Below are positions 7,696 to 15,284 of a DNA stretch of 42,969 bases, piece by piece (position 1 is the stretch's first letter; the number at the start of each line of letters is the position of its first letter). This DNA comes from Oscillospiraceae bacterium (lineage in GTDB: Bacteria; Bacillota; Clostridia; Oscillospirales; Oscillospiraceae). The notes beneath the pieces were generated by a model. It was not told the origin of the DNA and made no database searches. It saw only the letters and a list, made by a program, of their open reading frames with translations. The stretch covers positions 1-42,969 of the forward strand of contig SVLV01000013.1 of NCBI GenBank assembly GCA_015067765.1. Reading direction: 5' to 3'. The position numbers were made by a program, and so were the translations under genes.

Positions 7696-8982
7696 TTAAA
7701 TGGTAGTGGCGGACAGGGTGTTGGTGCCCTGCAGGTTGTGACCGCCCATGATACCGTGGATCTCCAGCAGCAGACGGCCGTCAGCCTGGATGGACTCCAC
7801 GTTACCGCCGGTGACACGCTCCACTTCCTTCAGCTCGCCCAGAATGCGATCCATCTTGGGCAGCATGACAGTGGCGTTGGAGTTACCGGTGGAAACAATG
7901 GCGTTAGCCTCGGAAACGACATCGGGCAGAGACTCGGACATGCCGTCGGGGCCAGCATCCTCGTTGGTGATGATGACAGTCTTCACGCCAGCCTTCTCCA
8001 GACCGCGGCAGACATGCATCAGGTCGGTGGTGGGGTTACCAAAGCCCTCCTGGGAGATGATGGCAGCCTCAGCGCCCAGCTCCTCAGTCACCAGATGGCA
8101 GGTCAGCATGATATCACGCTGCTTCTCCTTCAGGGTAACCATCAGGGGGTTGAGAACAATACCGATAAAGTTCAGATCCTTGCCGTGACGGGCCCACAGG
8201 GCCTTGATGACGGCGTTGTTCAGGTGATGATAAGTGGTGGTCTTGGAACCGGGAGACACGCAGTTACCGCTGATGATGGCACCATCGAAGTACTCGGTGG
8301 GGGACACCAGAGTGGGAACCAGCGCCTTAGCATCGCGGCCATAGAAGTAGGTGTCATGCAGCAGACCCTGTGCCATGCAGTTGCAGACATAGGCAACCTT
8401 GGGCAGCTCGGGATACTGGTTGGCGCGCACACCCAGAGGAGGCCAGTTATAGACCTCAGACTCGTAATCGGCACACTCCAAAGCAATCTCACCCAGCCAC
8501 TTGGCAGCCTTCAGGCCGGCCATACGGATGGTCTGCTCATGATCGTGGGGATCCACATCCTCACGCTTGGTCAGGTGCAGAACGACATTGTTCAGCTTGG
8601 AGAAGCTGGTGTACTCAGCGGCAGGACCGCTCATGTCGATCAGACCCTCCTGGAAGCCGACAATGGGACCGGTGGTCACCACAGCGCAGCCCTTCAGGAC
8701 ATAGGTGACACCCTTGCCACCCTCGGGAACTTCGTTGCCAAATACGCCAGGGAAGATGTCACCCTCCAGCTTGGCGCGGGGCTCGATCACATCCTTGACG
8801 GGCAGGATGCGGCAGGAATCACCGGGCTTAGCCAGGTCGATCCGGACAGCCGTAATACGGGCATCCTCCAGCAGCACCTTCTTCAGGGCCTCGGCGTTAA
8901 AAGTCAGAACGCCATCCTTGATGCTGTTGCAGTCGCCCATCACCACGTCGCGGATCTGAATATTGCGCAGTTCAAGATCCAT
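7696..8982 (-). CDS. grdE: Glycine reductase component B proprotein (GrdE), pyruvoyl-forming
   Basis: A 428-residue proprotein. GrdE cleaves itself at a cysteine to give two subunits, the C-terminal one starting with a pyruvoyl group that binds the amino group of glycine as a Schiff base. The candidate cleavage site is Asn240-Cys241 in SGNCVSPGSKTTTYHH, close to the Cys242 reported for a related GrdE; a second Asn-Cys pair at 201-202 is less likely. The start ATG at 8980-8982 follows AGGAGG at good spacing and replaces an upstream in-frame start that lacks a ribosome binding site. It is the first gene of the reductase transcript and is followed 13 bases later by grdB. Confidence 0.96.
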   Translation of the reverse strand: MDLELRNIQIRDVVMGDCNSIKDGVLTFNAEALKKVLLEDARITAVRIDLAKPGDSCRILPVKDVIEPRAKLEGDIFPGVFGNEVPEGGKGVTYVLKGCAVVTTGPIVGFQEGLIDMSGPAAEYTSFSKLNNVVLHLTKREDVDPHDHEQTIRMAGLKAAKWLGEIALECADYESEVYNWPPLGVRANQYPELPKVAYVCNCMAQGLLHDTYFYGRDAKALVPTLVSPTEYFDGAIISGNCVSPGSKTTTYHHLNNAVIKALWARHGKDLNFIGIVLNPLMVTLKEKQRDIMLTCHLVTEELGAEAAIISQEGFGNPTTDLMHVCRGLEKAGVKTVIITNEDAGPDGMSESLPDVVSEANAIVSTGNSNATVMLPKMDRILGELKEVERVTGGNVESIQADGRLLLEIHGIMGGHNLQGTNTLSATTI

Positions 8983-9030
8983 ACGATACCTCCTGTGTGA
9001 TAAATAATGGGGAAAACTCATACACAATGT

Positions 9031-9059
9031 ATTATAGCATGAGGTTTCCGGAAAAGCAA
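9031..9059 (-). promoter_or_regulatory. Promoter of the grdEB-trxBA-grdACD operon
   Basis: A -35 TTGCTT (9054-9059) and a -10 TATAAT (9031-9036) stand 17 bases apart, and the -10 is extended by TG two bases upstream. The predicted start is near 9024, leaving a leader of about 40 bases before grdE. Confidence 0.8.
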
Positions 9060-9081
9060 ATAGTTTCTCTCTATGAATTCA

Positions 9082-9110
9082 AAAATATTTTTAAACAATC
9101 TTGTATACAA
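9082..9110 (-). promoter_or_regulatory. Possible second upstream grdE promoter overlapping a palindrome
   Basis: TTGTAT (9105-9110) and TATTTT (9082-9087) stand 17 bases apart. The -35 overlaps the perfect 10-base palindrome TTGTATACAA at 9101-9110. The palindrome has GT...AC half-sites like GntR-family operators, and a GntR regulator gene lies 4 kb away next to selA. Confidence 0.45.
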
Positions 9111-9124
9111 TTGGTGGTACAAAA

Positions 9125-9167
9125 TTACTCGCTTCACTTAGTATCGTTTTTTCGAATATCCGAGTAA
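9125..9167 (-). other. Inverted repeat between grdX and the grd promoters
   Basis: TTACTCG at 9161-9167/9125-9131 forms a 7-base stem with a 29-base loop that contains further imperfect pairing around an AAAAAA run. On the minus strand it is followed by TTTTG. It could be the grdX terminator or a regulatory site; the rest of 8983-9203 shows only the promoters listed. Confidence 0.4.
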
Positions 9168-9203
9168 CGAGATGAATTTCTGGCCGGATGTTTCAAATAT
9201 CGT

Positions 9204-9581
9204 TTATTCTGACAGCGTCCGCTTCAGCAGATCACAATCGATCATCTGATAGTCCTTCCGGATCTTTTCGCTCATCACCGCAGCCACCGGCAGGACGAAA
9301 CGATCCACCACCGTAAAGGCGTCGGACATGATCATACACATATCTGCATCAGGCTGCGGAGCTGCCTTGGCCGTAAGAGCTACCGTGCGGTAGGGGGTCT
9401 CATGGGGACGGAGACTGCCGTAGAGGGGATGATTGATCAGCTGGTGGCCCAGATAGACCTTGTCCCGGACAGCCACCAACACCTCGCGATAGTTGGCATC
9501 CGCCAGATAGATGACCTCTCCCCTGTCGGCATACTTTTCCGCAGCCATGGGATTGTTGGTAATAATGATACAGGGCTCCAT
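9204..9581 (-). CDS. grdX: GrdX family protein
   Basis: A 125-residue soluble protein with the GrdX family start (IIITNNP near residues 6-12) and length. GrdX genes accompany glycine, sarcosine and betaine reductase clusters, but their biochemical role is not established. The segment following the start reads like a small alpha/beta protein with a tyrosine-rich middle. The ATG at 9579-9581 has GGAGG at good spacing. The gene begins only 25 bases after the terminator of selC, and no promoter fits in that gap, so it probably depends on read-through from selC or from selA-selB. Confidence 0.85.
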   Translation of the reverse strand: MEPCIIITNNPMAAEKYADRGEVIYLADANYREVLVAVRDKVYLGHQLINHPLYGSLRPHETPYRTVALTAKAAPQPDADMCMIMSDAFTVVDRFVLPVAAVMSEKIRKDYQMIDCDLLKRTLSE

Positions 9582-9605
9582 ACGGAAATCCTCCTGAATG
9601 ATAGG

Positions 9606-9638
9606 ATAAAAGGCGCTCCGGCAAAACCGGAGCGCCTT
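9606..9638 (-). terminator. Terminator of tRNA-Sec (selC)
   Basis: A perfect 12-base stem (9610-9621 with 9627-9638) with a five-base loop is followed on the minus strand by TTTTAT. The first base of the hairpin is the last base of the tRNA CCA end. Confidence 0.85.
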
Positions 9639-9734
9639 GGCGGGAGTATGTGGGAATCGAACCCACCAAGCCGGCTCTTAACCGACGACACTGGTTTTGA
9701 AGACCAGGGGGCACACCAGAACCCATCTACTCCC
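9638..9734 (-). tRNA. selC: tRNA-Sec (UCA anticodon)
   Basis: The 97-base RNA folds as a bacterial selenocysteine tRNA. It has an acceptor arm GGGAGTAG/ATACTCCC, a six-base D stem with a four-base loop, an anticodon stem CTGGT/ACCAG around CTTCAAA (anticodon TCA, which reads UGA), a long variable arm (GTCGG paired with CCGGC), a T arm GTGGG/CCCAC with TTCGATT, and an encoded CCA. The eighth acceptor pair appears to be a G-A mismatch. It lies between selB and grdX on the same strand and has its own promoter. SelA charges it from Ser to Sec, and SelB delivers it. Confidence 0.97.
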
Positions 9735-9760
9735 AAATCGACGGCTTTCTGCGATGTCTT

Positions 9761-9789
9761 ATTGTAAACAAATTGCCGTCAAAAAGCAA
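9761..9789 (-). promoter_or_regulatory. selC promoter
   Basis: TTGCTT (9784-9789) and TACAAT (9761-9766) stand 17 bases apart, placing the start near 9754, about 20 bases before the mature tRNA 5' end. The -35 hexamer is the same as at the grdE and sms promoters. Confidence 0.75.
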
Positions 9790-9829
9790 GGCAAATTTTC
9801 CGTTCTGCAAAAAACATTTCGAAACAGAC

Positions 9830-11740
9830 TCAAATGCTGCCGATCACTTCGCGGACATCCCCAACCTTGCGGGTGATTTTGTTCTTGTCGTAATACTCCA
9901 GTATGGCCAGCGCATACTTACGGGAGGTAGTCAGCAAATCCCGGAACTCCGCCAAAGTAAAGGTGGGGTGCTGGGCGAAGAATTCCCGGCTCATAGCCGT
10001 CACTTCCTCGTAAACGCTGCTATGGTAGAACAGCTGAGGCGTCAGCATCACCAGATCGCCGCAGGAGGCCAGATTCTCCAGCACCTTGCGGCAGTCCTCC
10101 TGCTGGTTGGCCGGGAAGGTGGCATAGAGATCCTCCACAAAGGGGACCTCTCTGCCGGCCGTCTGATACTGATGCAGAATCTGCTGACGCAGCTGGGTCT
10201 GCCGCTTGGTCAGCACCACCTTGAAGTCCGGCAGCGCATAGCGGTCCGCCTCCTGCCGAATGGCTCCGCCCTGCACCATGGCAGTGAGGATCGCATCCGT
10301 AATGGTGCGGTCCAACGCCTTAAAGGACTTCTGACGCAGCTCTGCCATCTTCATACCGGCATGGAGCGGGTTGACCTTGTGATATTCCTCCAGCAGCTTT
10401 CGGCAGCGGTCGCAGGCGGCAGCAAACAGTTTCTCTGTCAGATACCGCTGGGGCAGTACCTCCAGCAGACGACCCTCATTGACCAGCGCGCTCAGCTCCA
10501 CCAGCAGCGACTCGGCATCCTGTTCCAGACGGGTGGCCAGCTGCTGAGCCGTAGGCAGGTTATACTCATATTCCGCAACCAACTGTACCAGCTTCTGCTG
10601 ATAGGAGCCGCCGGTGCGGATCTTCAGATTCTCCAGAACCGCAGGGTCGTTGCGCTTATGGCGGGGCGGACAATCATCCAGCACCGTACCACCGCCGATG
10701 GTTTCCAGCGGAGAGTAGAAGCGAATCACAAACCGGTCACCCCGTTTGGCCGCCACAGACTCCGTCATGCGCAGCTGGGCAAAGCAGCTCTCGCCGGGCT
10801 GCAGGGTATCCCGGTCCAGCAGCACCACCTTGCACAGCTCCGTGCGGGCACCGTGATAGAAATGCACCGTAGATCCCGTGCGGATCACGCGGTTGGAGGT
10901 CTTCAGGTTCTGCAGCTGCACATCCAGCATACGGGACACCCGCAGGCTGCCGGGCTTGCTGATCACCTCGCCGCGCTCCAGATCCTCCTTATGAATGCCC
11001 GCCAGATTGACTGCCACACGCTGACCGGCATAGGCATTTTCCACCGGCTGGCCGTGAACCTGCAGACTGCGGACACGGGCCGTCTGTCCGGAGGGCATCA
11101 GTTCCACCGAGGCACCCAAGGAGAGATTGCCCTCGATCATGGTACCGGTCACCACCGTGCCAAAACCATCTGCAGAAAAGATGCGGTCGATGGGCAGACG
11201 GAAGGGGATCTGGCCATTCTTCACAGCAGCCTGAGCCACCTTCTCCTGCAGGATTTTCTTCAGTTCCGCAATACCCTCACCGGTATAGGCGGACACGGCC
11301 ACGACAGGCTTGCCCTCCAGGAAGGTCCCCTCCACATGGACGGCCACATCGTCCCGGACCACTTCCAGCCACTCTTCATCCACCATATCCTTCTTGGTGA
11401 TCACCACCACACCGTCCCGGATGCCCAGCAGGGTGAGGATATCCAGATGCTCGATGGTCTGAGGCATAAAGCCCTCATCAGCCGCCACCACAAGAATGGC
11501 CAGGTCAATGCCTCCGGCACCGGCCAGCATATTCTTGATGAACTTCTCATGGCCCGGCACATCAATGACACCGGCCTGCGTATCATCATCAAATTCCAGA
11601 TGGGCAAAGCCCAGTTCGATGGTAATACCTCTCTTCTTCTCCTCGATAAGGCGATCGGTATCAATGCCGGTGAGGGCCTTGATCAGCAGCGTTTTGCCGT
11701 GGTCCACATGACCGGCCGTACCGATGATCACATGCTTCAT
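9830..11740 (-). CDS. selB: Selenocysteine-specific translation elongation factor SelB
   Basis: A 636-residue GTPase that brings Sec-tRNA-Sec to ribosomes paused at a UGA by binding the SECIS hairpin. The G domain shows [11 protein letters not shown] at residues 7-17, DVPGH at 60-64 and TKKD at 115-118. EF-Tu-like beta-barrel domains follow, and the last 250 or so residues are helical winged-helix repeats that bind SECIS RNA. Length fits bacterial SelB. The start overlaps the selA stop by four bases (ATGA), so the two are translationally coupled. selC follows 95 bases downstream from its own promoter. It serves the in-frame UGAs of grdA and grdB. Confidence 0.97.
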   Translation of the reverse strand: MKHVIIGTAGHVDHGKTLLIKALTGIDTDRLIEEKKRGITIELGFAHLEFDDDTQAGVIDVPGHEKFIKNMLAGAGGIDLAILVVAADEGFMPQTIEHLDILTLLGIRDGVVVITKKDMVDEEWLEVVRDDVAVHVEGTFLEGKPVVAVSAYTGEGIAELKKILQEKVAQAAVKNGQIPFRLPIDRIFSADGFGTVVTGTMIEGNLSLGASVELMPSGQTARVRSLQVHGQPVENAYAGQRVAVNLAGIHKEDLERGEVISKPGSLRVSRMLDVQLQNLKTSNRVIRTGSTVHFYHGARTELCKVVLLDRDTLQPGESCFAQLRMTESVAAKRGDRFVIRFYSPLETIGGGTVLDDCPPRHKRNDPAVLENLKIRTGGSYQQKLVQLVAEYEYNLPTAQQLATRLEQDAESLLVELSALVNEGRLLEVLPQRYLTEKLFAAACDRCRKLLEEYHKVNPLHAGMKMAELRQKSFKALDRTITDAILTAMVQGGAIRQEADRYALPDFKVVLTKRQTQLRQQILHQYQTAGREVPFVEDLYATFPANQQEDCRKVLENLASCGDLVMLTPQLFYHSSVYEEVTAMSREFFAQHPTFTLAEFRDLLTTSRKYALAILEYYDKNKITRKVGDVREVIGSI

Positions 11741-13113
11741 GCCAGTACCTCCTCCACAGATGCCGCAATGTACTCCAGATCCTCATCAAACAGGGTGCGT
11801 ACATCCAGCAGATACTGTTCCTGATTGATCCGGCCCACAATAGGAAGCTCGCGGCAGCGCAGCGCCTCCTCCAAGTCATTGACAGTTCCCTTTCCGGGAT
11901 CCACCACCACCGCATAACCCGGCAGCAGCTGCGTAGGCACAGAGCCACCGCCCACCGGGCTGCTCTGTCCGATCACCTCTGCCCGGATACCGCGATCCTG
12001 CAGCAGGCGGCACAGCTGGGCCGCTCTGGCCTGCAGATGTTCCTTCCCCACTGCCAGCATGGACAGGGTGGGAATCTCCTGATAGGCAGTCTGATCCCGG
12101 TAACTGGCAAGGGTTGCCTGCAGACCGGCCAAAGTCATCTTGTCCACACGGATCGCACGGGCCAATTGATGCTTTTTCAGCTTGGCGATCAGGTCCTTGC
12201 GGCCCAGAATGATGCCCGCCTGCGGACCGCCCAACAGCTTATCACCGCTGAAGCTGACCACATCCACACCGGCCTGCAGACTCTGCAGAACGGTGGGCTC
12301 ATCATGGATTCCCAAAGGCAAAAGGTCCACCAGGGAACCGCTGCCCAGATCCTCGATCACCGGCAGGTCATACTTCCGGCCCAGCTCCACGATCTCCCGC
12401 ACCGGCAGGGTCTCGGAAAAACCTACGATACGGTAGTTACTGGTATGCACCTTCAGCAGGGCGCGGGTCTCCGGACCGATGGCCCGCTCATAGTCATACA
12501 GATGGGTCTTGTTGGTGGCCCCTACCTCACGCAGACGACAGCCGCACAGGCCCATAATATCGGGAATGCGGAAGGAACCGCCGATCTCCACCAGTTCCCC
12601 GCGGGAGGTGATCACCTCGCCGCCCTGACCCATGGCGGTCAGGATCAGCATCACGGCGGCGGCATTGTTGTTGACCACCATAGCCGCCTCAGCACCGGTC
12701 AGTTCGCACAGCAGCTTCTCCACATGGTCATGGCGGGAACCGCGGGTTCCGGAGGGCACATCGTACTCCAGCGTAGAGTAGCCCCGGGCCACCTGCGCCA
12801 CCGCTTCCACCGCCCGTTCCGACAGGCAGCTGCGGCCCAGATTGGTGTGCAGCACCACACCGGTACCGTTGATCACACGGCGCAGAGAGGGCATGGCCTT
12901 CTGGCGGGCATGGCGCTCCACCCAGCGGCACAGCTCTGCCATCTCCGGCAGTTCGGTCATCTCTCCGGCCAGAATGCGGCCGCGCACCTGCTCCAGCACC
13001 TCACGGACACACTCCGTGACAAAGTTGGGCGCATAGATCTCCTGCAGCGCAGTGATCTCCACCTGCTCAAAAAATTCCGTTACCTTGGGAATGGTACGCA
13101 GCAACTGATTCAT
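11737..13113 (-). CDS. selA: L-seryl-tRNA(Sec) selenium transferase SelA
   Basis: A 458-residue PLP enzyme that turns Ser-tRNA-Sec into Sec-tRNA-Sec with selenophosphate. The PLP lysine is Lys292 in SFSGDKLLGGPQAG, and other family segments are visible (VINGTGVVLHTNLGRS at 80-95; NNNAAAV at 148-154). It is the first gene of selA-selB; no selD (selenophosphate synthase) is present in the window, so that function must be encoded elsewhere. The ATG is preceded by AAGGAGAG. A divergent GntR-type regulator gene begins 141 bases away and shares the intergenic region. Confidence 0.97.
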   Translation of the reverse strand: MNQLLRTIPKVTEFFEQVEITALQEIYAPNFVTECVREVLEQVRGRILAGEMTELPEMAELCRWVERHARQKAMPSLRRVINGTGVVLHTNLGRSCLSERAVEAVAQVARGYSTLEYDVPSGTRGSRHDHVEKLLCELTGAEAAMVVNNNAAAVMLILTAMGQGGEVITSRGELVEIGGSFRIPDIMGLCGCRLREVGATNKTHLYDYERAIGPETRALLKVHTSNYRIVGFSETLPVREIVELGRKYDLPVIEDLGSGSLVDLLPLGIHDEPTVLQSLQAGVDVVSFSGDKLLGGPQAGIILGRKDLIAKLKKHQLARAIRVDKMTLAGLQATLASYRDQTAYQEIPTLSMLAVGKEHLQARAAQLCRLLQDRGIRAEVIGQSSPVGGGSVPTQLLPGYAVVVDPGKGTVNDLEEALRCRELPIVGRINQEQYLLDVRTLFDEDLEYIAASVEEVLA

Positions 13114-13159
13114 AGCAAACTCTCCTTATCGGGAAGTGATACATAGTATTCCAGTTTCG

Positions 13160-13187
13160 ATTGTAACACAATTTTTCTCTAAAACAA
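13160..13187 (-). promoter_or_regulatory. selA promoter
   Basis: TTGTTT (13182-13187) and TACAAT (13160-13165) stand 16 bases apart on the minus strand, back to back with the promoter of the regulator gene. Confidence 0.55.
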
Positions 13188-13188
13188 G

Positions 13189-13220
13189 TGGATTTCTTGG
13201 AAAAACAGTTGTATAATACA
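13189..13220 (+). promoter_or_regulatory. Promoter of the GntR regulator with embedded palindrome
   Basis: A -10 TATAAT lies at 13212-13217; the best -35 at 17 bases is the weak TGGATT (13189-13194). The -10 is inside the 11-base palindrome TGTATAATACA (13210-13220), whose TGTAT/ATACA arms resemble the TTGTATACAA site upstream of grdE. Self-control by the regulator is an inference. Confidence 0.45.
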
Positions 13221-13254
13221 GGAAGTATGCAGTGATAGAAAAGGAGCAGATCGC

Positions 13255-13899
13255 GTGACAGTGAAAAAGAGGTCCAACCAGGATATTGTCTATGACTATG
13301 TGAAGAACCTGATCGCCTCCAAGGCCATCTTCCCCGGCAACCGCATCCCCGATGAGGAGATCATCCAGCAGACCGGTGTCAGCCGTTCCTCTATCCGTCC
13401 GGCACTGGTGCGCCTGAGCTACGACGGCCTTGTGGAGATCATCCCCAACCGGGGTGCCTTTGTGGTGAAGCCGGATGCGGAGGACATGCGCCAGGTGTTC
13501 CGGATCCGCGAAGTTTTGGAGGCCGGTGCCCTGCGGGAGGCCTGCAAAAACCGCACCGGCCGTCAGCTGCAGGCTATGGCCCGCAACCTGAAGGAGCAGG
13601 AGCAGCTGCTGGGGGATTATACCCGCTCCCGCTATGTGGTGCTCAACCACGAGTTCCACTGGATCATTGCGCAGGCCGCCCAAAATTTCTATTATGAGAA
13701 GTACCTCAATGAGATTTTCAATAAGCTCAACACGTATCTGATTTTCTACGACAACTCTGTGGAAAACAACTCCATGGAATCGCACACCATGATCTACGAG
13801 GCACTGCGGGACCGGGATGTGGACCGCGCCCTGCAGGGGTTGGCCGCCGATCTGCACATCGCCCTGGATGATATGCGCAAAGACGGCATGGACATCTGA
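13255..13899 (+). CDS. GntR family transcriptional regulator, FadR/FCD subfamily
   Basis: A 214-residue regulator with an N-terminal GntR winged helix (about residues 5-72; recognition helix region TGVSRSSIRPALVRL) and a C-terminal all-helical FCD domain (about 80-205). FCD domains usually bind a metal and a carboxylate ligand through Asp/Asn and three His; here Asn125-His126, a His in MESHTMIYEAL, and a His near LAADLHIAL are candidates. Start is GTG at 13255 with AAGGAG ten bases upstream. It is divergent from selA and faces the selenium and glycine reductase genes, so control of these by glycine or a related small acid is possible but unproven. Confidence 0.92.
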   Translation: MTVKKRSNQDIVYDYVKNLIASKAIFPGNRIPDEEIIQQTGVSRSSIRPALVRLSYDGLVEIIPNRGAFVVKPDAEDMRQVFRIREVLEAGALREACKNRTGRQLQAMARNLKEQEQLLGDYTRSRYVVLNHEFHWIIAQAAQNFYYEKYLNEIFNKLNTYLIFYDNSVENNSMESHTMIYEALRDRDVDRALQGLAADLHIALDDMRKDGMDI

Positions 13900-13909
13900 A
13901 CATCGACGC

Positions 13910-13949
13910 AAAAAGGCATCTGACCGATAACGGTCAGATGCCTTTCACT
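13910..13949. terminator. Bidirectional terminator between the GntR gene and the HD gene
   Basis: A perfect 15-base stem (13912-13926 with 13931-13945) with an ATAA loop. The minus side continues into TTTTTG and the plus side into a short T-run before CACTGTTTT. It serves both convergent genes. Confidence 0.85.
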
Positions 13950-13952
13950 GTT

Positions 13953-14534
13953 TTACAGACCCATCTGGGCATTCACATCCGCCTCACAGGCGGCCATAGC
14001 TGCCAGAGTTTTCTCCAGCAGTTCATCCAGTTCCCAGCCCAGGCGCTCAGCACCGGTACGGATCACATCGCGGGAGCAGCCGGCGGCAAACTTCTTGTCC
14101 TTGAACTTCTTCTTCAGGCTGCTCAGTTCCATATCGGTGCAGCTCTTGCTGGGACGCATCCGGGCAGCAGCGCCGATCAGACCCGTCAGTTCGTCGGCCG
14201 CAAACAGCACTTTCTCCATCAGATGCTCCGGCTCCACATCGCTGCAAATACCATAACCATGGCTGCAGACCGCATGGATGAAATCCTCACCGCAGCCAAG
14301 AGGAGCCAGCAATTCCGGTGCCTTGGCACAGTGCTGCTCCGGCCACTGCTCAAAATCAATATCATGCAGCAAACCCACGGTGGCCCAGAAATCGGCCTCC
14401 CCTTCATAGCCCAGCTGCTGGGCAAACCAGCGCATAACACCCTCCACAGTCAGGGCATGCTGAATATGGAAAGGTTCCCGATTGTACTGCTTCAGTCCGG
14501 CCAGGGCTGCTTCACGGTTGATACATTCTCTCAT
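13953..14534 (-). CDS. HD domain-containing protein
   Basis: A 193-residue soluble protein with an HD phosphohydrolase fold: an early histidine in FHIQHAL, the HD pair in VGLLHDIDFEQWP, and a later His in VCSHGYG. Proteins of this kind in clostridia are usually annotated as HD hydrolases of unknown substrate. The ATG at 14532-14534 has AAGGAG upstream and sits after its own promoter, so the 20-codon longer form is not favoured. It follows the ferritin-like gene. Confidence 0.85.
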   Translation of the reverse strand: MRECINREAALAGLKQYNREPFHIQHALTVEGVMRWFAQQLGYEGEADFWATVGLLHDIDFEQWPEQHCAKAPELLAPLGCGEDFIHAVCSHGYGICSDVEPEHLMEKVLFAADELTGLIGAAARMRPSKSCTDMELSSLKKKFKDKKFAAGCSRDVIRTGAERLGWELDELLEKTLAAMAACEADVNAQMGL

Positions 14535-14565
14535 TGGGCACACGCTCCTTCGTAAAATTGCCCCT

Positions 14566-14594
14566 ATTGTAGCACCTGCCGTCTCATTATGCAA
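14566..14594 (-). promoter_or_regulatory. Promoter of the HD-domain gene
   Basis: TTGCAT (14589-14594) and TACAAT (14566-14571) are 17 bases apart with a TG extension. The -35 overlaps the stop codon of the upstream ferritin-like gene. Confidence 0.7.
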
Positions 14595-15105
14595 GGCTTT
14601 GTGCCAGCATTCTCAGCAGCATTCCCGCATGACGGCGCTCCTCCCCGGCCAACTCCCGCAGCAGTTCTCCCAACAGCGGAATCTGCCCGCTCATCTCCTC
14701 CAGCTGACCGGCACTTTCCATCTCTTCAAACCAGCGGCGCCGCAGTGTTTGCCGCCAGGGTTCCCGCTTCCCCTCTCCCATCTCCAGCGGCACCTGCAGC
14801 GGCTCTCCGGTCAGCAGATATCCTGCCGCCAGCAGACGGCGGGCCTGCCCCTCCTTCTCCGCCGCCAACTGATTCAACTGTCGCCGCAGGCCACCCACCG
14901 GCACCTGTCGGGCGCAGGTCAGATAGAACCGCCGCTCCTGCCGCTTGCGCGCCGCCAACTCCTCCAAAATCCGCAGTCCCTGCCAGGAAGCCTTCTCGTT
15001 TCGCTCCATATCCCCCATCTCTTTCGGGTACGGATCCTGCTGCGGATCGACCCTCCTCCAGACCTGTCGGCAGACCTCATAATTCTCTGCGCAGCTTTGT
15101 CTCAT
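14587..15105 (-). CDS. Ferritin-like/rubrerythrin-like four-helix protein, function unknown
   Basis: A 172-residue, strongly helical, charged protein. Three segments look like metal-ligand helices of the ferritin superfamily: ELAARKRQERRFYL, QLAAEKEGQARRLL and ELAGEERRHAGMLL, the last with the ExxRH arrangement typical of the superfamily. Only part of the usual two-iron ligand set is evident (the second segment has Glu then Gln rather than ExxH), so it may be a diverged or one-metal member. I do not recognise the exact family. It is divergent from the sms operon, which makes an iron or redox role plausible. No clear promoter was found. Confidence 0.7.
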   Translation of the reverse strand: MRQSCAENYEVCRQVWRRVDPQQDPYPKEMGDMERNEKASWQGLRILEELAARKRQERRFYLTCARQVPVGGLRRQLNQLAAEKEGQARRLLAAGYLLTGEPLQVPLEMGEGKREPWRQTLRRRWFEEMESAGQLEEMSGQIPLLGELLRELAGEERRHAGMLLRMLAQSLA

Positions 15106-15177
15106 TTCCAGCCCCAGCCCCTTTCTTCCAATCTCCCTATATTCTATGTTTCCGGAGGAAAACTGGTGTCGGATGGA

Positions 15178-15206
15178 TTGCTTTTTCGCTGGCTTTCTGC
15201 TATCAT
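15178..15206 (+). promoter_or_regulatory. Promoter of the smsCB (sufCB) operon
   Basis: TTGCTT (15178-15183) and TATCAT (15201-15206) stand 17 bases apart, with a TG extension of the -10. Predicted start near 15213. Confidence 0.7.
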
Positions 15207-15213
15207 AATGGCA

Positions 15214-15249
15214 CTGTCAGCATCTCTGCCTGTTTTGACAGGCAGTTTT
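15214..15249 (+). promoter_or_regulatory. Possible attenuator in the smsC leader
   Basis: CTGCCTG (15226-15232) and CAGGCAG (15239-15245) form a hairpin followed by TTTTC. An alternative pairing of CTGTCA (15214-15219) with TGACAG (15236-15241) would break it. The two are mutually exclusive, as in terminator/antiterminator switches. The U-run is short, so this is tentative. Confidence 0.4.
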
Positions 15250-15284
15250 CAGATAGAATAACCTCAACAAAGGAGGACGATTCC

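Noticed and set aside
8983-9203. Glycine riboswitch (gcvT type) upstream of grdE
   Set aside because: A natural candidate for a glycine-responsive operon, but no tandem aptamer-like conserved segments could be found; the leader after the main promoter is only about 40 bases.
9773-11824. A 683-codon open frame on the plus strand opposite selB
   Set aside because: Antisense to selB, low-complexity composition, no family features.
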